Below are positions 7,498-16,080 of a DNA stretch of 64,000 bases, one piece after another. Location: the NCBI GenBank assembly GCA_038040325.1, contig JBBPIM010000008.1:13999-77998 (forward strand). The letters are read 5' to 3'. A program made the translations under genes and the position numbers. Source of the stretch: Mayfieldus profundus. Lineage in GTDB: Bacteria; Actinomycetota; Thermoleophilia; Solirubrobacterales; 70-9. Position 1 is the first letter of the stretch. Each line of letters begins with the position of its first letter. A model generated the notes under the pieces. It was not told where the DNA came from. It saw nothing but the letters and a program-made list of their open reading frames with translations, and searched no databases.

Positions 7498-9949
7498 GCA
7501 GGCTCCCCCCGATCCGCTCCAGCTCGGCCCTGATCTGCTCGCGCAGCCCGGCGACCTCCTCGTCGGTGAGCGTGCGGTCGGGCGCCCGGAAGCTGAGCCG
7601 CAGCGCCAGGCTCTTGCGCCCCTCTCCCGCCTGCTCGCCCCGATAGACGTCGAAGATCTCGGCCGAGCGCAGCAGCTCGCCACCGCCGGCCAGCACGGCA
7701 TCCTGGACGGCGGCCGCCGGGACGTCCTCGTCGACGACCACAGCCAAATCCTGGTGCACCGACGGATAGGTGGTCACGTCCTCGTACTGCTCCCGCCCCG
7801 CGGATGCCGCCTCGAGCAGCTCGGCGAAGTCGACCTCGAACCCCGCCGCCGCGTCGAGGTCCCACTGGCGGCAGACCAGCGGGTGCAGCTCGCCGATCCA
7901 GCCCGCCGGGGCGCCGTCCAGCAGCACCCGCGCGGCGCGGCCCGGGTGCAGGAATGGCTGCAGCTCCGGCTCGACCCCGAGCTCGGCCCCAAGCTGCGCG
8001 GCCAGGGCCTCCAGCACGCCCTTGACGGCGAAGAAGTCCACCGGTTCCGCCCGGTCGCCCCAGCTCAGCCCCCGCAACGGGCCCACGGCGAGGCAGGCCA
8101 GCCGCTGTGGCTCGTATGCCGGCGGCCTGCGCTCGCCGGCGAACTCTTCCCCCAGCGGTCCGCCGGCGGGCGACGATCCCGCCGCCAGGTAGGCGCGCCC
8201 GGACTCGAACAGGGCGACTCGCTCGGCGCCGTGGGCGAGGTTGTAGCGCGCCGCGTCCAGCAGCGAGCCGATCATCGTCGTGCGCAGCTCGGAGTGCTCG
8301 AGCGAGAGCGGGTTGGAGACCCGGATCGGCGCCCCCCGAGGATCTCCCGGGGGTACCCGCAGCCGCCCCGGCATCGCGGGGTCGGTGAGGCTGAGGGTGA
8401 CGACGGCGTCGAAGCCCAGATCGCGGATCACGTCCTCGGCCCGGCGCCGCAGCGACTGCTCGCGGCTCAGCCTCCCGCCCTGGGCGGTGGCCTCCGGCAG
8501 AGTGGCCGGCAGGTGCTGGTCGTAGCCGTGGATCCGCCCAACCTCCTCGATCAGGTCGGCCTCGCGGCTGACGTCGAAATGGCGATGGACCGGGACCTCG
8601 GCGATCAGGTCCTCGTCCTTGCGCTCGACGCCGAAGCCGAGCCGCTCGAGATAGGTGTCGCAGAGGTCGGCCTCGATCCGCATCCCGAGCAGCCGCTCGG
8701 CCCGCCCGGCGCGCAGCTGGACCCGGTGCAGCGGCGGGACGTCGGCGGCGACGTCGATCGTCCCCGGCACCAGCTTCGCGCCGCAGACCTCGACCATCAG
8801 CTTCGAGGCGATCCGCTGGGCGCGCAGCGCAAGCTCCGGATGAAGCTGCTTCTCGAACCTGTTCGAGGCGTCCGACCGCACCCCCCGCCGGCGCGCGGTG
8901 GGGTTTTTGTGGCCGGCGTCCCCGCCCCCACCCGCTCCCCCCCCGGTGGTCGCCGGGCGGCAGACCTCGCTCTCCTCGCCGCCCATGATCCCCGCGATCC
9001 CTGACGGGCCGTTGCGGTCGCAGACCAGCACGGCCTCGGAGTCGAAGGTCCGCTCGATCCCGTCGAGCGTCGTCATCTTCTCCCCCTCGGCGGCGGTGCG
9101 GATGATCAGCGCCCCGTCCGGGACCTGCTCCAGGTCGAAGGCGTGCAGCGGCTGCGCCGTCATCAGCATCACGTAGTTGGTGATGTCGACCACGTTGTTG
9201 ATCGGGCGCTGGCCGGCCGCCATCAGGCGGGCCTTCAACCACAGCGGGGAGGGGCCGATCGTGACGTCGGTGAACACCCGCGCGGTGAATCGCGGACAGA
9301 GGTCCGGCACCTCGACCGTGACCGAGGCGTAGTCGTCGGCCTTCCCTTCCCCGGTCGCCTCGGCATCGTCCTCCCAGGGCGGATCGGCGAGTGGGGTGCC
9401 GCTGAACGCGTGCACCTCCCTGGCAACCCCGTAGACGCCGAGGCAGTCGACGCGGTTCGAGTTGACCTCCAGCTCGAGCACCGGCTCGGCGACGGGCAGC
9501 GCCTGGCTCAGCTCGCTCCCGGGAGCGGCGCCGTCGTCGAGGACCGCGATGCCCGCCGCGTCGTCGCCGATCTCGAGCTCGGCCTCGGAGAGGATCATCC
9601 CGTCGGAGGTGACGCCCCGCAACTCGGCGCGCTCGAGCTTCTGCCCTCCGGGCAGCACCGCGCCGGGGAGCGCCACCGGGACCGTCTGCCCGGCCGCGAC
9701 GTTGGGCGCCCCGCAGACGATCGTGCGGGTGCCGTCGCCGGTGTCGACCTCGCAGACGCTGAGCCGGTCCGCGTCCGGGTGGCCCTCGACCGATACGACC
9801 CGGCCGACGACGAAGCCCTCGCTCGACGGCGGCCCGAAGCGCGAGATGCGCTCGACCTCGGTCGTCCGCATCGCGATCCGCTCGGCCAGCTCCTCGATCG
9901 GCAGGCCCGGGTCGCAGTATTCGCTCAGCCAGAAGCAGGGAACTCTCAT
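7490..9949 (-). CDS. pheT: Phenylalanyl-tRNA synthetase beta subunit
   Basis: This 819-residue PheT shows the EMAP-like tRNA-binding domain (GHPDADRLSVCEVD), the B3/B4 editing domain, the B5 domain and the C-terminal anticodon-binding domain (YPSVHQDLAVVVDE). The ATG overlaps the pheS stop as ATGA. One stretch is abnormal: residues about 334-355, where the family has a hydrophobic LLEAA-type segment, are a glycine-rich run (GGGAGGGGDAGHKNP) of the same length, encoded at 8885-8950 in a G/C homopolymer region. The surrounding family motifs are normal. Confidence 0.95.
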   Translation of the reverse strand: MRVPCFWLSEYCDPGLPIEELAERIAMRTTEVERISRFGPPSSEGFVVGRVVSVEGHPDADRLSVCEVDTGDGTRTIVCGAPNVAAGQTVPVALPGAVLPGGQKLERAELRGVTSDGMILSEAELEIGDDAAGIAVLDDGAAPGSELSQALPVAEPVLELEVNSNRVDCLGVYGVAREVHAFSGTPLADPPWEDDAEATGEGKADDYASVTVEVPDLCPRFTARVFTDVTIGPSPLWLKARLMAAGQRPINNVVDITNYVMLMTAQPLHAFDLEQVPDGALIIRTAAEGEKMTTLDGIERTFDSEAVLVCDRNGPSGIAGIMGGEESEVCRPATTGGGAGGGGDAGHKNPTARRRGVRSDASNRFEKQLHPELALRAQRIASKLMVEVCGAKLVPGTIDVAADVPPLHRVQLRAGRAERLLGMRIEADLCDTYLERLGFGVERKDEDLIAEVPVHRHFDVSREADLIEEVGRIHGYDQHLPATLPEATAQGGRLSREQSLRRRAEDVIRDLGFDAVVTLSLTDPAMPGRLRVPPGDPRGAPIRVSNPLSLEHSELRTTMIGSLLDAARYNLAHGAERVALFESGRAYLAAGSSPAGGPLGEEFAGERRPPAYEPQRLACLAVGPLRGLSWGDRAEPVDFFAVKGVLEALAAQLGAELGVEPELQPFLHPGRAARVLLDGAPAGWIGELHPLVCRQWDLDAAAGFEVDFAELLEAASAGREQYEDVTTYPSVHQDLAVVVDEDVPAAAVQDAVLAGGGELLRSAEIFDVYRGEQAGEGRKSLALRLSFRAPDRTLTDEEVAGLREQIRAELERIGGSLRE

Positions 9950-11091
9950 CGAAACTGCTCCAGCACCCGGACGTCGTTCTCGAAGAACTTGCGCAGGTCG
10001 GGGACCCCGTGCTTGAGCATCGCGATCCGCTCGATCCCCATTCCGAACGCGAAGCCCTGCACGCGCTCGGGGTCGTATCCGCTCTCGGCGACGAAGCCGA
10101 ACACGTTCGGGTCGACCATCCCGGCGCCGAGGATCTCGATCCAGCCCGTGCCCTTGCAGAGCGAGTCGCGCGAGCCGTCGGCGAGCTCGCCCGAGCCGCC
10201 GCAGCGGTAGCAGGAGACGTCGACCTCGACGCTGGGCTCGGTGAAGGGGAAGAAGCCGGGCCGGAAGCGGGTCTGCCGCTCGGGGCCGAAGAGCGCCCGG
10301 GCGAATTCGTCCAGCGTCCCCTTCAAATCGGCCAGGGTGATCGATTCGCCGACCGCCAGCCCCTCGACCTGGTGGAAGACCGGGCTGTGGGTGGCGTCGA
10401 AGGGATCGCTGCGGTAGCAGCGGCCCGGGACGACGATGAAGATCGGCGGCCCCTGCACTTCCATCGCCCTGACCTGCATCGGCGAGGTGTGTGTACGCAG
10501 CACGACGTCCTCCGGCCCCGGCGGAAGCGCGAGCTCGTCGACCTCCTCGCCGGGCCGGGTTGGAGCGGGCTCCAGCAGCAGCCCGGGCGCCAGGCTCTCG
10601 GGATCGACGTAGAAGGTGTCCTGGGCCATCCGGGCCGGATGGCCCGGGGGATGGTTCAGCGCGGTGAAGTTGTAGTAATCGAGCTCCACCTCCGGGCCCT
10701 CCATGACCCGGTAGCCGAGGCCGACGAAGACGTCCTCGATCTCGCGCTGGGTGCGAACCAGCAGGTTGCGGGACCCGACCGGCGCCGCCGGGATCCCCGG
10801 CAGGGTGACGTCGACGCGGTCCTCGGCCAGGCGCTCCTCCAGCTCGGCGGAGTCGAGCTCCCCGGCCCGCGCCTCGATCAGCGACTCCAGCCCGACCCGC
10901 GCGTCGTTGCCGGCCTTGCCGACCGGGCCACGCTCGGAGGCCGGCAGCTCGGCGATGCCCCGCAGGATGCCGGTCAGCTCGGCCTTGCGGCCGAGAAACC
11001 GAACCCGCAGGTCCTCCAGCTCGGCGGTGCTGCGCGCGGCGGCGATCGCCGCCTCCGCCTCCCGCCTGATCTCCTCTATGCGCTCAAGCAT
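9946..11091 (-). CDS. pheS: Phenylalanyl-tRNA synthetase alpha subunit
   Basis: This 381-residue class II catalytic subunit has an N-terminal coiled coil (about residues 1-85), motif 2 around HTSPMQVRAM and RCYRSDPFDATHSP, and motif 3 near GFAFGMGIERIAMLKHG. It carries a Cys-rich loop (CYRCGG, then SLCKGTGW), as in many actinobacterial PheS proteins. The start is ATG 11091, which overlaps the upstream methyltransferase by 8 bp; the pheT start overlaps its stop. Together they form the alpha2beta2 enzyme that charges tRNA-Phe. Confidence 0.95.
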   Translation of the reverse strand: MLERIEEIRREAEAAIAAARSTAELEDLRVRFLGRKAELTGILRGIAELPASERGPVGKAGNDARVGLESLIEARAGELDSAELEERLAEDRVDVTLPGIPAAPVGSRNLLVRTQREIEDVFVGLGYRVMEGPEVELDYYNFTALNHPPGHPARMAQDTFYVDPESLAPGLLLEPAPTRPGEEVDELALPPGPEDVVLRTHTSPMQVRAMEVQGPPIFIVVPGRCYRSDPFDATHSPVFHQVEGLAVGESITLADLKGTLDEFARALFGPERQTRFRPGFFPFTEPSVEVDVSCYRCGGSGELADGSRDSLCKGTGWIEILGAGMVDPNVFGFVAESGYDPERVQGFAFGMGIERIAMLKHGVPDLRKFFENDVRVLEQFR

Positions 11092-11806
11092 TGCCGCTGG
11101 TCCCTTCGATGGGCGGCGACGATATCCCCTGCAGCACGATCGCAGCCGCGGCGGCGACGTTGAGCGACTCGGCGCCATCGGGGCGCAGCGGGATCGTCAC
11201 CCTCGCCTTGCAGGCCTTGAGAACATCCGCGGGAAGGCCCTCGCGCTCGGCGCCCAGACAGACCGTCGCGGCCCCCGCCATGGCGCTCAGCCCGTCGCCC
11301 CCGTGGGCGACCAGGGCCATGCGGGGCTCGGGTGTCTCGCCCACCGTCGCGCGGACCAGGCTCTGTCCGAAAATCGAGCCCATGCTCGCCCTGACGGCCT
11401 TGTCGGAGTACGGGTCGGCGCAATCCGGCCCCAACACCACCGTTCCCTCCACCAGGGCGTGCGCGGAGCGAATCAGGGCACCGACGTTGCCGGGGTCGCC
11501 GATGCCGTGCAGGTAGACGCAGATCGGGCCCGCGGCCTCCGACGCCCAGCGCTGCCGCCAGACCGCGATCGCCCGGCTGCCCGAGCCGAGCGCCGAGAGG
11601 TCGTCCAGCAGCTCCGGCGCGACCTCGAGGCCGTCCAGCCCCGAGCCGGGTGCGCTCAGCACCAACTCCGGCTCGGCGCCCGCGGCAAGGCCCGCCTCGA
11701 GCAGGTCCTCGCCCTCAGTGACGAACAGGCCTTGGCGATCGCGCAGCTTGCGATCGCGCAGCTTGCGGACCAGCTTCAGCTTTTCATTGTGGGGGCTGGT
11801 GATCAT
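11084..11806 (-). CDS. SpoU/TrmH-family RNA 2'-O-methyltransferase
   Basis: This SPOUT methyltransferase of 240 residues has all three SpoU motifs: GDPGNVGALIRSAHA, VLGPDCADPYSDKAVRASMG and ESLNVAAAAAIVL. It probably methylates ribose in rRNA or tRNA; the exact target is unknown. It sits where many genomes carry this gene, between rplT and pheS. A longer frame starts at TTG 11833, but that codon lies in the U-tract of a terminator, so ATG 11806 is preferred. Near the N-terminus a 15-bp repeat (GCGATCGCGCAGCTT, 11738-11767) duplicates the residues RDRKL. Confidence 0.9.
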   Translation of the reverse strand: MITSPHNEKLKLVRKLRDRKLRDRQGLFVTEGEDLLEAGLAAGAEPELVLSAPGSGLDGLEVAPELLDDLSALGSGSRAIAVWRQRWASEAAGPICVYLHGIGDPGNVGALIRSAHALVEGTVVLGPDCADPYSDKAVRASMGSIFGQSLVRATVGETPEPRMALVAHGGDGLSAMAGAATVCLGAEREGLPADVLKACKARVTIPLRPDGAESLNVAAAAAIVLQGISSPPIEGTSGNA

Positions 11807-11831
11807 TTGGTGTGACTCGCGAATCTCCAAC

Positions 11832-11860
11832 AAAAAGGGCGGCGCCTGGTCGGCCCGCCC
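11832..11860 (-). terminator. Rho-independent terminator after rplT
   Basis: Read on the minus strand, a GC hairpin (GGGCGG paired with CCGCCC around a 12-nt loop with GCC/GGC inside) is followed by TTTTTGTT. It lies 24 bp past the rplT stop and just before the SpoU methyltransferase, so it should end or attenuate the rpmI-rplT transcript before pheST and arg. Confidence 0.7.
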
Positions 11861-11884
11861 GGGAAAAGCTGCGTGTGGGTTTGG

Positions 11885-12244
11885 CTACGCGGCCGCACCC
11901 TCCCGGGCCTGTTCGACGAATCGGCGGAACGCATCGCGATCGTTGACAGCGATCTCGGCCAGCATCTTGCGGTTCACCTCGACGCCGGCGGCCGAGAGGC
12001 CGTGCATGAGCTGCGAATAGGTCATTCCCTCGCGCCTCGCCGCAGCGTTGATGCGGATGATCCAGAGGCGGCGAAAGTCCCGCTTGCGGGTGCGGCGGTC
12101 GCGGTAGGCGTAGGCGCCCGAGCGCTGCACCTGCTCCTTGGCGAAGCGGTAGGAGGACTTCTTGCGGCCGAAGTAGCCCTTCGCCTGCTTCAGCGTCGCG
12201 CGCCGCTTCTTGCGCGCAGGCACGGAACGCTTGACCCTGGTCAC
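11885..12244 (-). CDS. rplT: 50S ribosomal protein L20
   Basis: This 119-residue L20 starts VTRVKRSVPARKKRRATLKQ and keeps the conserved RRDFRRLWI-type core (as KRDFRRLWIIRINAAAR). It binds 23S rRNA early in 50S assembly. The GTG start overlaps the rpmI stop as GTGA. In other bacteria L20 represses its own operon through the infC-rpmI-rplT leader. Here infC is 11 kb away, so any such control can act only on rpmI-rplT. Confidence 0.97.
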   Translation of the reverse strand: MTRVKRSVPARKKRRATLKQAKGYFGRKKSSYRFAKEQVQRSGAYAYRDRRTRKRDFRRLWIIRINAAARREGMTYSQLMHGLSAAGVEVNRKMLAEIAVNDRDAFRRFVEQAREGAAA

Positions 12245-12441
12245 TTTCCGCCTCCGAGCAGGGTGCGGACGCGCTTGCGATCGGGGCGCGAGATCTCCAC
12301 CGGCCGCGCGAAGCGCCGCTTGCGCTTCGGCGACTTCTTCTCCAGGATGTGGCTGGAGTAGGCGCGCCGCCCTCGCAGCTTGCCCTTGGCGGTCTTGCGG
12401 AACCGCTTCTTGGCGCCGGAATGGGTCTTCATCTTCGGCAT
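12241..12441 (-). CDS. rpmI: 50S ribosomal protein L35
   Basis: This 66-residue basic protein begins MPKMKTHSGAKKRFRKTAKG, the L35 signature. I chose ATG 12441; an in-frame ATG four codons upstream (12453) is the alternative. It is the first gene of a two-gene ribosomal operon whose usual partner, infC, is displaced to 23.3 kb. Only 74 bp separate it from the divergent deacetylase gene, so its promoter must lie in that gap. I found no convincing -35/-10 pair there. Confidence 0.96.
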   Translation of the reverse strand: MPKMKTHSGAKKRFRKTAKGKLRGRRAYSSHILEKKSPKRKRRFARPVEISRPDRKRVRTLLGGGK

Positions 12442-12515
12442 CGAATCCGTCATTGAAGCAGACGGCGGATCGGCGACGTTCTATCCTCAACCCCTCTGGG
12501 GAGAGGAAGCGAATC

Positions 12516-13580
12516 ATGCGAGCCCGGGCGGGACAGACGAGCGAGAAAACGCCGATCCAGTTTGGCCGCCGTGGCCTGCGTGCGGCGCTCGCCGGCCGCA
12601 GGGCATTGGAACGCGCCGACCAGTTGCTGGCCCCGATCGCGCCCACGGACCGGCCGGGGCTGATCGTCTTCGTCTTTCATTGCGTCTTCGCCGACGAGGC
12701 CGAGGTCGACAGCGGCCTCATCGACCCGCACGAGCGCGCCACGCCCGAGGGGTTGTCGCGGCTGTTCGCCTACTTCCGCGACCACGGCTACCGGTTCGTG
12801 AGCGCCGGCGAAATCGACCGTGGCTTGCCGCCGGGAGGCCACTACGCGCACTTGACCTTCGACGACGGGTTTGCGAACAACCTGCGCCTCCTCGAACTGC
12901 TCGCTCGCGAAGGGGTGCACGCGACGGTTTCCGTCTCGGTCAACCACGTGCGATACGGCACGGCGTTCTGGTGGAACGTCGTCTACCGCGAACGGCATCG
13001 GCGCGGCCAGCAGGCGATTGTGGCCCCGGAATACGCAAGGCTGCGCCGGATGAAGGCCGACGAGGTCAACCGCCACCTGTCGTCTGAGTTCGGGCCCCAG
13101 GCGCTCAAAGCGATCGGGGACGTCGATCGGCCGCTCACTGGAGGGGAGCTTCGCCAGATGGCCGCCTCGCCGTGGATCGAGATCGGGAACCACACCCTTG
13201 ACCACGCGGTTCTTCCCGCCTACCCGCTCGCCGAGGCCGAGGCGCAGATCTCGGGCGCCCAAGACTGGCTGCGCGAAACCGTCGGTGAAGCCCCGTTCTT
13301 CATCGCCTATCCCAACGGCGATGCGGATGCTGGGCTGGCGGAGATGGCCCGGCGACAGGGTCTGCGGGTCGGTGCCACGCTGGTCTCTGCTCGCAATGAC
13401 CTTCCGGCTTCGGACTCCGCACGGTTGCGGCTGGGGCGATTTCGAATCGTCCTCGACCGGCGGGAGAGAGCGAAGATGCGTGCCGTTCGTAGTTCGCTGC
13501 AGCTCGCCGCGGCTACGCGGCGGCTTGTCGTTGGGCGCCGCTGGGGCGATCCGCCGTCAGCGGTCGAAGAACCGACGTAG
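12516..13580 (+). CDS. Polysaccharide deacetylase (NodB domain)
   Basis: This 354-residue protein has the NodB motifs of carbohydrate esterase family 4: LTFDDGFANN (catalytic and metal Asp) and the metal-binding HxxxxH in NHTLDHAVL. It likely removes acetyl groups from an N-acetylated surface glycan. No clear signal peptide is visible, so it may act on cytoplasmic or lipid-linked intermediates, as in exopolysaccharide loci. ATG 12516 follows a GAGAGG ribosome-binding site. It is the first gene of the island between rpmI and infC, and its 3' end overlaps the convergent acyltransferase by 24 bp. Confidence 0.85.
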   Translation: MRARAGQTSEKTPIQFGRRGLRAALAGRRALERADQLLAPIAPTDRPGLIVFVFHCVFADEAEVDSGLIDPHERATPEGLSRLFAYFRDHGYRFVSAGEIDRGLPPGGHYAHLTFDDGFANNLRLLELLAREGVHATVSVSVNHVRYGTAFWWNVVYRERHRRGQQAIVAPEYARLRRMKADEVNRHLSSEFGPQALKAIGDVDRPLTGGELRQMAASPWIEIGNHTLDHAVLPAYPLAEAEAQISGAQDWLRETVGEAPFFIAYPNGDADAGLAEMARRQGLRVGATLVSARNDLPASDSARLRLGRFRIVLDRRERAKMRAVRSSLQLAAATRRLVVGRRWGDPPSAVEEPT

Positions 13581-14735
13581 CCGGTTGAAGCGGTCGCGAC
13601 CGAGCCGCTTGCGCAGCGTGTGGCTTGCACGCCTCGCGGCCTGCTCCGGCAACCGGCGCAGCCGAGCCAGCGGGTAGCGCGCTCCGCCCAGGTAAGAGGT
13701 GCCCCACATGACCGGTCGATCCTCGTCGGCCATGCGCTCCTTGTACCGGGCCTCCCCGCCCCCGAGGTCCAGCAGGTCGTCATTCCGCGCGAAGGCATCC
13801 TCCACCGCGGCGAGAATCGCCACCACGCCCGGCGAATGCTCACCCCAGCCCTCGTCGAAACCGCCGTTCCAATAGGCGACAACGCCGCCCGCTGCCAGGA
13901 ACACTTGGGCGCTGATCGCCCGTCCGTCCGGCCCGATGATCATCCACAAACGGAACCGCCCCGAGTCGATCAGGGCCTCGCCGACCTCCTCGAGCATCGC
14001 CTCGGTGCCGGCGTTGACAGCTCCGGAACCGCCTCGGCCCTCCCAGCGGGCCGAATGGAGGCGGGAGAACTCCGCCAGGTCGGCAGCGAGGGTCGAGCGG
14101 TCGGCACAGCGAAAGATTCCCCCCTTCTCCTCGATCGTGCGTCGCCTTCGCCGCATCTGGCTGCGGAAATTTCTGCTCTTGGTCGCGAGCCACTCGTCGT
14201 AGGACGCCTGGGTCAAATGCACGACCGGAGCGCTGCGTTCCGACTCCACCCGTATGCGATGCCCGCGACCGCCCGACCAGCCGGCAGACAACCATACGGG
14301 CCATTGCGAAGCGGCATCAACCGCCTCCCAGCGAAAGATGTCGGGGCGGGGTTTGGCGTCGGCCAGCCTGGCGGCGATTGCGCCCGCGACGTCCTGCTCT
14401 CGACCGGGCCGGGCCAGGATGCCGAGGCGAGACGCGAGCCCGCCGCTCAGCAGCCGCAGCTCGGTCACACCAAATCGGCGGGACGCATAAAACGGGGCTA
14501 GCCCGACAAGCTCGTCGTCGGCATGAACAGCGACCGCCGCCGGGCAGGCGCTCTCCGGTGCCAGGTTTCGCCACCATGCCTCTGCCCAAGCAGGGGCGGC
14601 GAAGGGAGACCGAGCAAGGACGGCCAGCTCGTCCCAACTCGCTCGCAGTGGATCGAGTTCCGAAAGATCTTCGATCAGCGAGGCTGTGGGTGCCTCAGAC
14701 CGATCGCCGGAAGCGTCATCCATCGGCGGCAACAT
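13557..14735 (-). CDS. CelD/BcsL-type GNAT acyltransferase
   Basis: This protein of about 392 residues belongs to the GNAT families linked to cellulose and exopolysaccharide loci. The N-terminal half begins LSELDPLRASWDELA and contains PFAAPAWAEAWW. The C-terminal half has RSQMRRRRRTIEEKGG and the acetyltransferase segment VVAYWNGGFDEGWGEHSPG. It may acylate a polysaccharide precursor. The start is ATG 14735, with ATG 14723 four codons later equally possible; the open frame upstream of these is not protein-like. It diverges from the ATP-grasp gene. Confidence 0.8.
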   Translation of the reverse strand: MLPPMDDASGDRSEAPTASLIEDLSELDPLRASWDELAVLARSPFAAPAWAEAWWRNLAPESACPAAVAVHADDELVGLAPFYASRRFGVTELRLLSGGLASRLGILARPGREQDVAGAIAARLADAKPRPDIFRWEAVDAASQWPVWLSAGWSGGRGHRIRVESERSAPVVHLTQASYDEWLATKSRNFRSQMRRRRRTIEEKGGIFRCADRSTLAADLAEFSRLHSARWEGRGGSGAVNAGTEAMLEEVGEALIDSGRFRLWMIIGPDGRAISAQVFLAAGGVVAYWNGGFDEGWGEHSPGVVAILAAVEDAFARNDDLLDLGGGEARYKERMADEDRPVMWGTSYLGGARYPLARLRRLPEQAARRASHTLRKRLGRDRFNRLRRFFDR

Positions 14736-14770
14736 AGTCGGGATGCTACGGACTGGAAATTTCTCAGGGC

Positions 14771-14776
14771 TAGAAT
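14771..14776 (+). promoter_or_regulatory. -10 element (TAGAAT) of the ATP-grasp gene
   Basis: TAGAAT lies seven bases before an ATG (14784), the spacing expected if transcription starts at or next to the start codon. No good -35 is visible. The same TANNNT-N5-8-start arrangement recurs at several other genes in the window. Confidence 0.45.
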
Positions 14777-15971
14777 GGCGGCCATGGAGGGGTCCGCCGG
14801 CATCCTCGTCCTCGACGCGAACGAGCGGTGTGCGGTTGCCGCCTGCGAGAGCCTCAGCCGGGCCGGGTACCGGGTCGGGACGACCAGCGCGGAGAGGCTC
14901 GTGCCGGGGCACTGGTCGCGCTTCTCCAGAGCCCGGTATTGGGCCCCGGATCCCCGCACCTCGAGCCGCCGATTCGTCGAGCACTTGGCCGCGATCGCGC
15001 GCCGAAACAGCTTCGTCTCGGTGCTGCCTGGAAGTGACGCTTCCTTGATCGCTGTCTCGTCGCATCGCGAGCTGTTCGACGACACGGTCGAGCTCGGCTT
15101 GCCATCCCGGGAGGTGGTCGATGCCTGTGTCAGCAAGGTCGACCTGCACGAGAAGGCCGTGGAGGCGGGGCTGTCGCCGCCGGAGACGATCGTCTGCTCG
15201 AATGCCGGCGAGGCTCTTGCTGCAGCAAGGAGATTGGGATATCCGGTCCTGCTCAAACCCCGTCGCACCGTGTTCTCCCGCGATGGCGATACCCGCCAGA
15301 GGCAAAGCTTCATGGCGGCGGACGAGGCGGCTCTCGAGGCGCGCCTGCCGGAGTTTGGCCTTCCCTGCCTGTTACAGCGCCGCGAGCGAGGTCAGATCGT
15401 TTCGATCGGCGGTGTGATGGCCGAGGACAGGCTCCAGGCCATCGCTGCGAGCCGGTACATCCGGACCTGGCGCCCGGCGGCTGGATCGGTCTCCTACTCA
15501 CAGTCGATCACCGCTCCCACTCACTTGATCGACTCGGTCGACCGATTGCTGGTCGCGCTCGGATGGCAAGGTCCATTCGAGCTCGAATTGATCGAGTCGT
15601 CGCCGGGAGCGTTCGCGGCGATCGACTTCAACCCCCGGCTCTACGGATCGCTGGCTCTTGCGGTGGACTCCGGGGCACCGCTTCCGGCGATCTGGTGCGA
15701 TTGGCTCCTCAAGGGCAAAGCTGCCCAGTCCACAGCCCGCCCGGGTGTCTATTACCGGTGGGACGACGCCGATTTTCGTCATGTGGTCGCACACATCAGC
15801 GGGGGGCGTTTAGGCTCGGCGATCTCGGTGCTGCGACCGCGCAGGCACACGGCGCATCCATATCTTCGCGGTGGAGACCCTCGACCCATGGCGGTGAGGT
15901 ATCTCCAGGCCCTGCGAAGCGGCATCTCGAACCACCTTGGTCGCGATCGGGGCGAGCGAATACGCGCATAG
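14775..15971 (+). CDS. ATP-grasp superfamily ligase
   Basis: This protein of about 398 residues has ATP-grasp features: SKVDLHEKAVEAGLSPP (start of the grasp domain), GYPVLLKPRRTVF (nucleotide-binding Lys), GPFELELIES and the metal-binding AIDFNPRLYGS. Such enzymes join a carboxylate to an amine or thiol through an acyl-phosphate. In exopolysaccharide loci they may decorate the glycan, but the substrate here is unknown. Start choice is ATG 14775, preceded by AGGG, or ATG 14784, which would suit a leaderless transcript. It lies between the acyltransferase and the lysyl oxidase genes. Confidence 0.8.
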   Translation: MAAMEGSAGILVLDANERCAVAACESLSRAGYRVGTTSAERLVPGHWSRFSRARYWAPDPRTSSRRFVEHLAAIARRNSFVSVLPGSDASLIAVSSHRELFDDTVELGLPSREVVDACVSKVDLHEKAVEAGLSPPETIVCSNAGEALAAARRLGYPVLLKPRRTVFSRDGDTRQRQSFMAADEAALEARLPEFGLPCLLQRRERGQIVSIGGVMAEDRLQAIAASRYIRTWRPAAGSVSYSQSITAPTHLIDSVDRLLVALGWQGPFELELIESSPGAFAAIDFNPRLYGSLALAVDSGAPLPAIWCDWLLKGKAAQSTARPGVYYRWDDADFRHVVAHISGGRLGSAISVLRPRRHTAHPYLRGGDPRPMAVRYLQALRSGISNHLGRDRGERIRA

Positions 15972-16080
15972 CGGCGAACCAGCAAGTTCCGCGACCGTAA
16001 CTACCGCAAACCGCCGCAATCACGTTGCGAAATGGAAACGATACGGCGACGCCATTCGGCTAGGCTACGCCGTGCCTGGG

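Noticed and set aside
11738..11767. GCGATCGC palindromes resembling cyanobacterial HIP1
   Set aside because: They arise from one 15-bp duplication inside the methyltransferase gene, and the motif is not enriched elsewhere in what I read.
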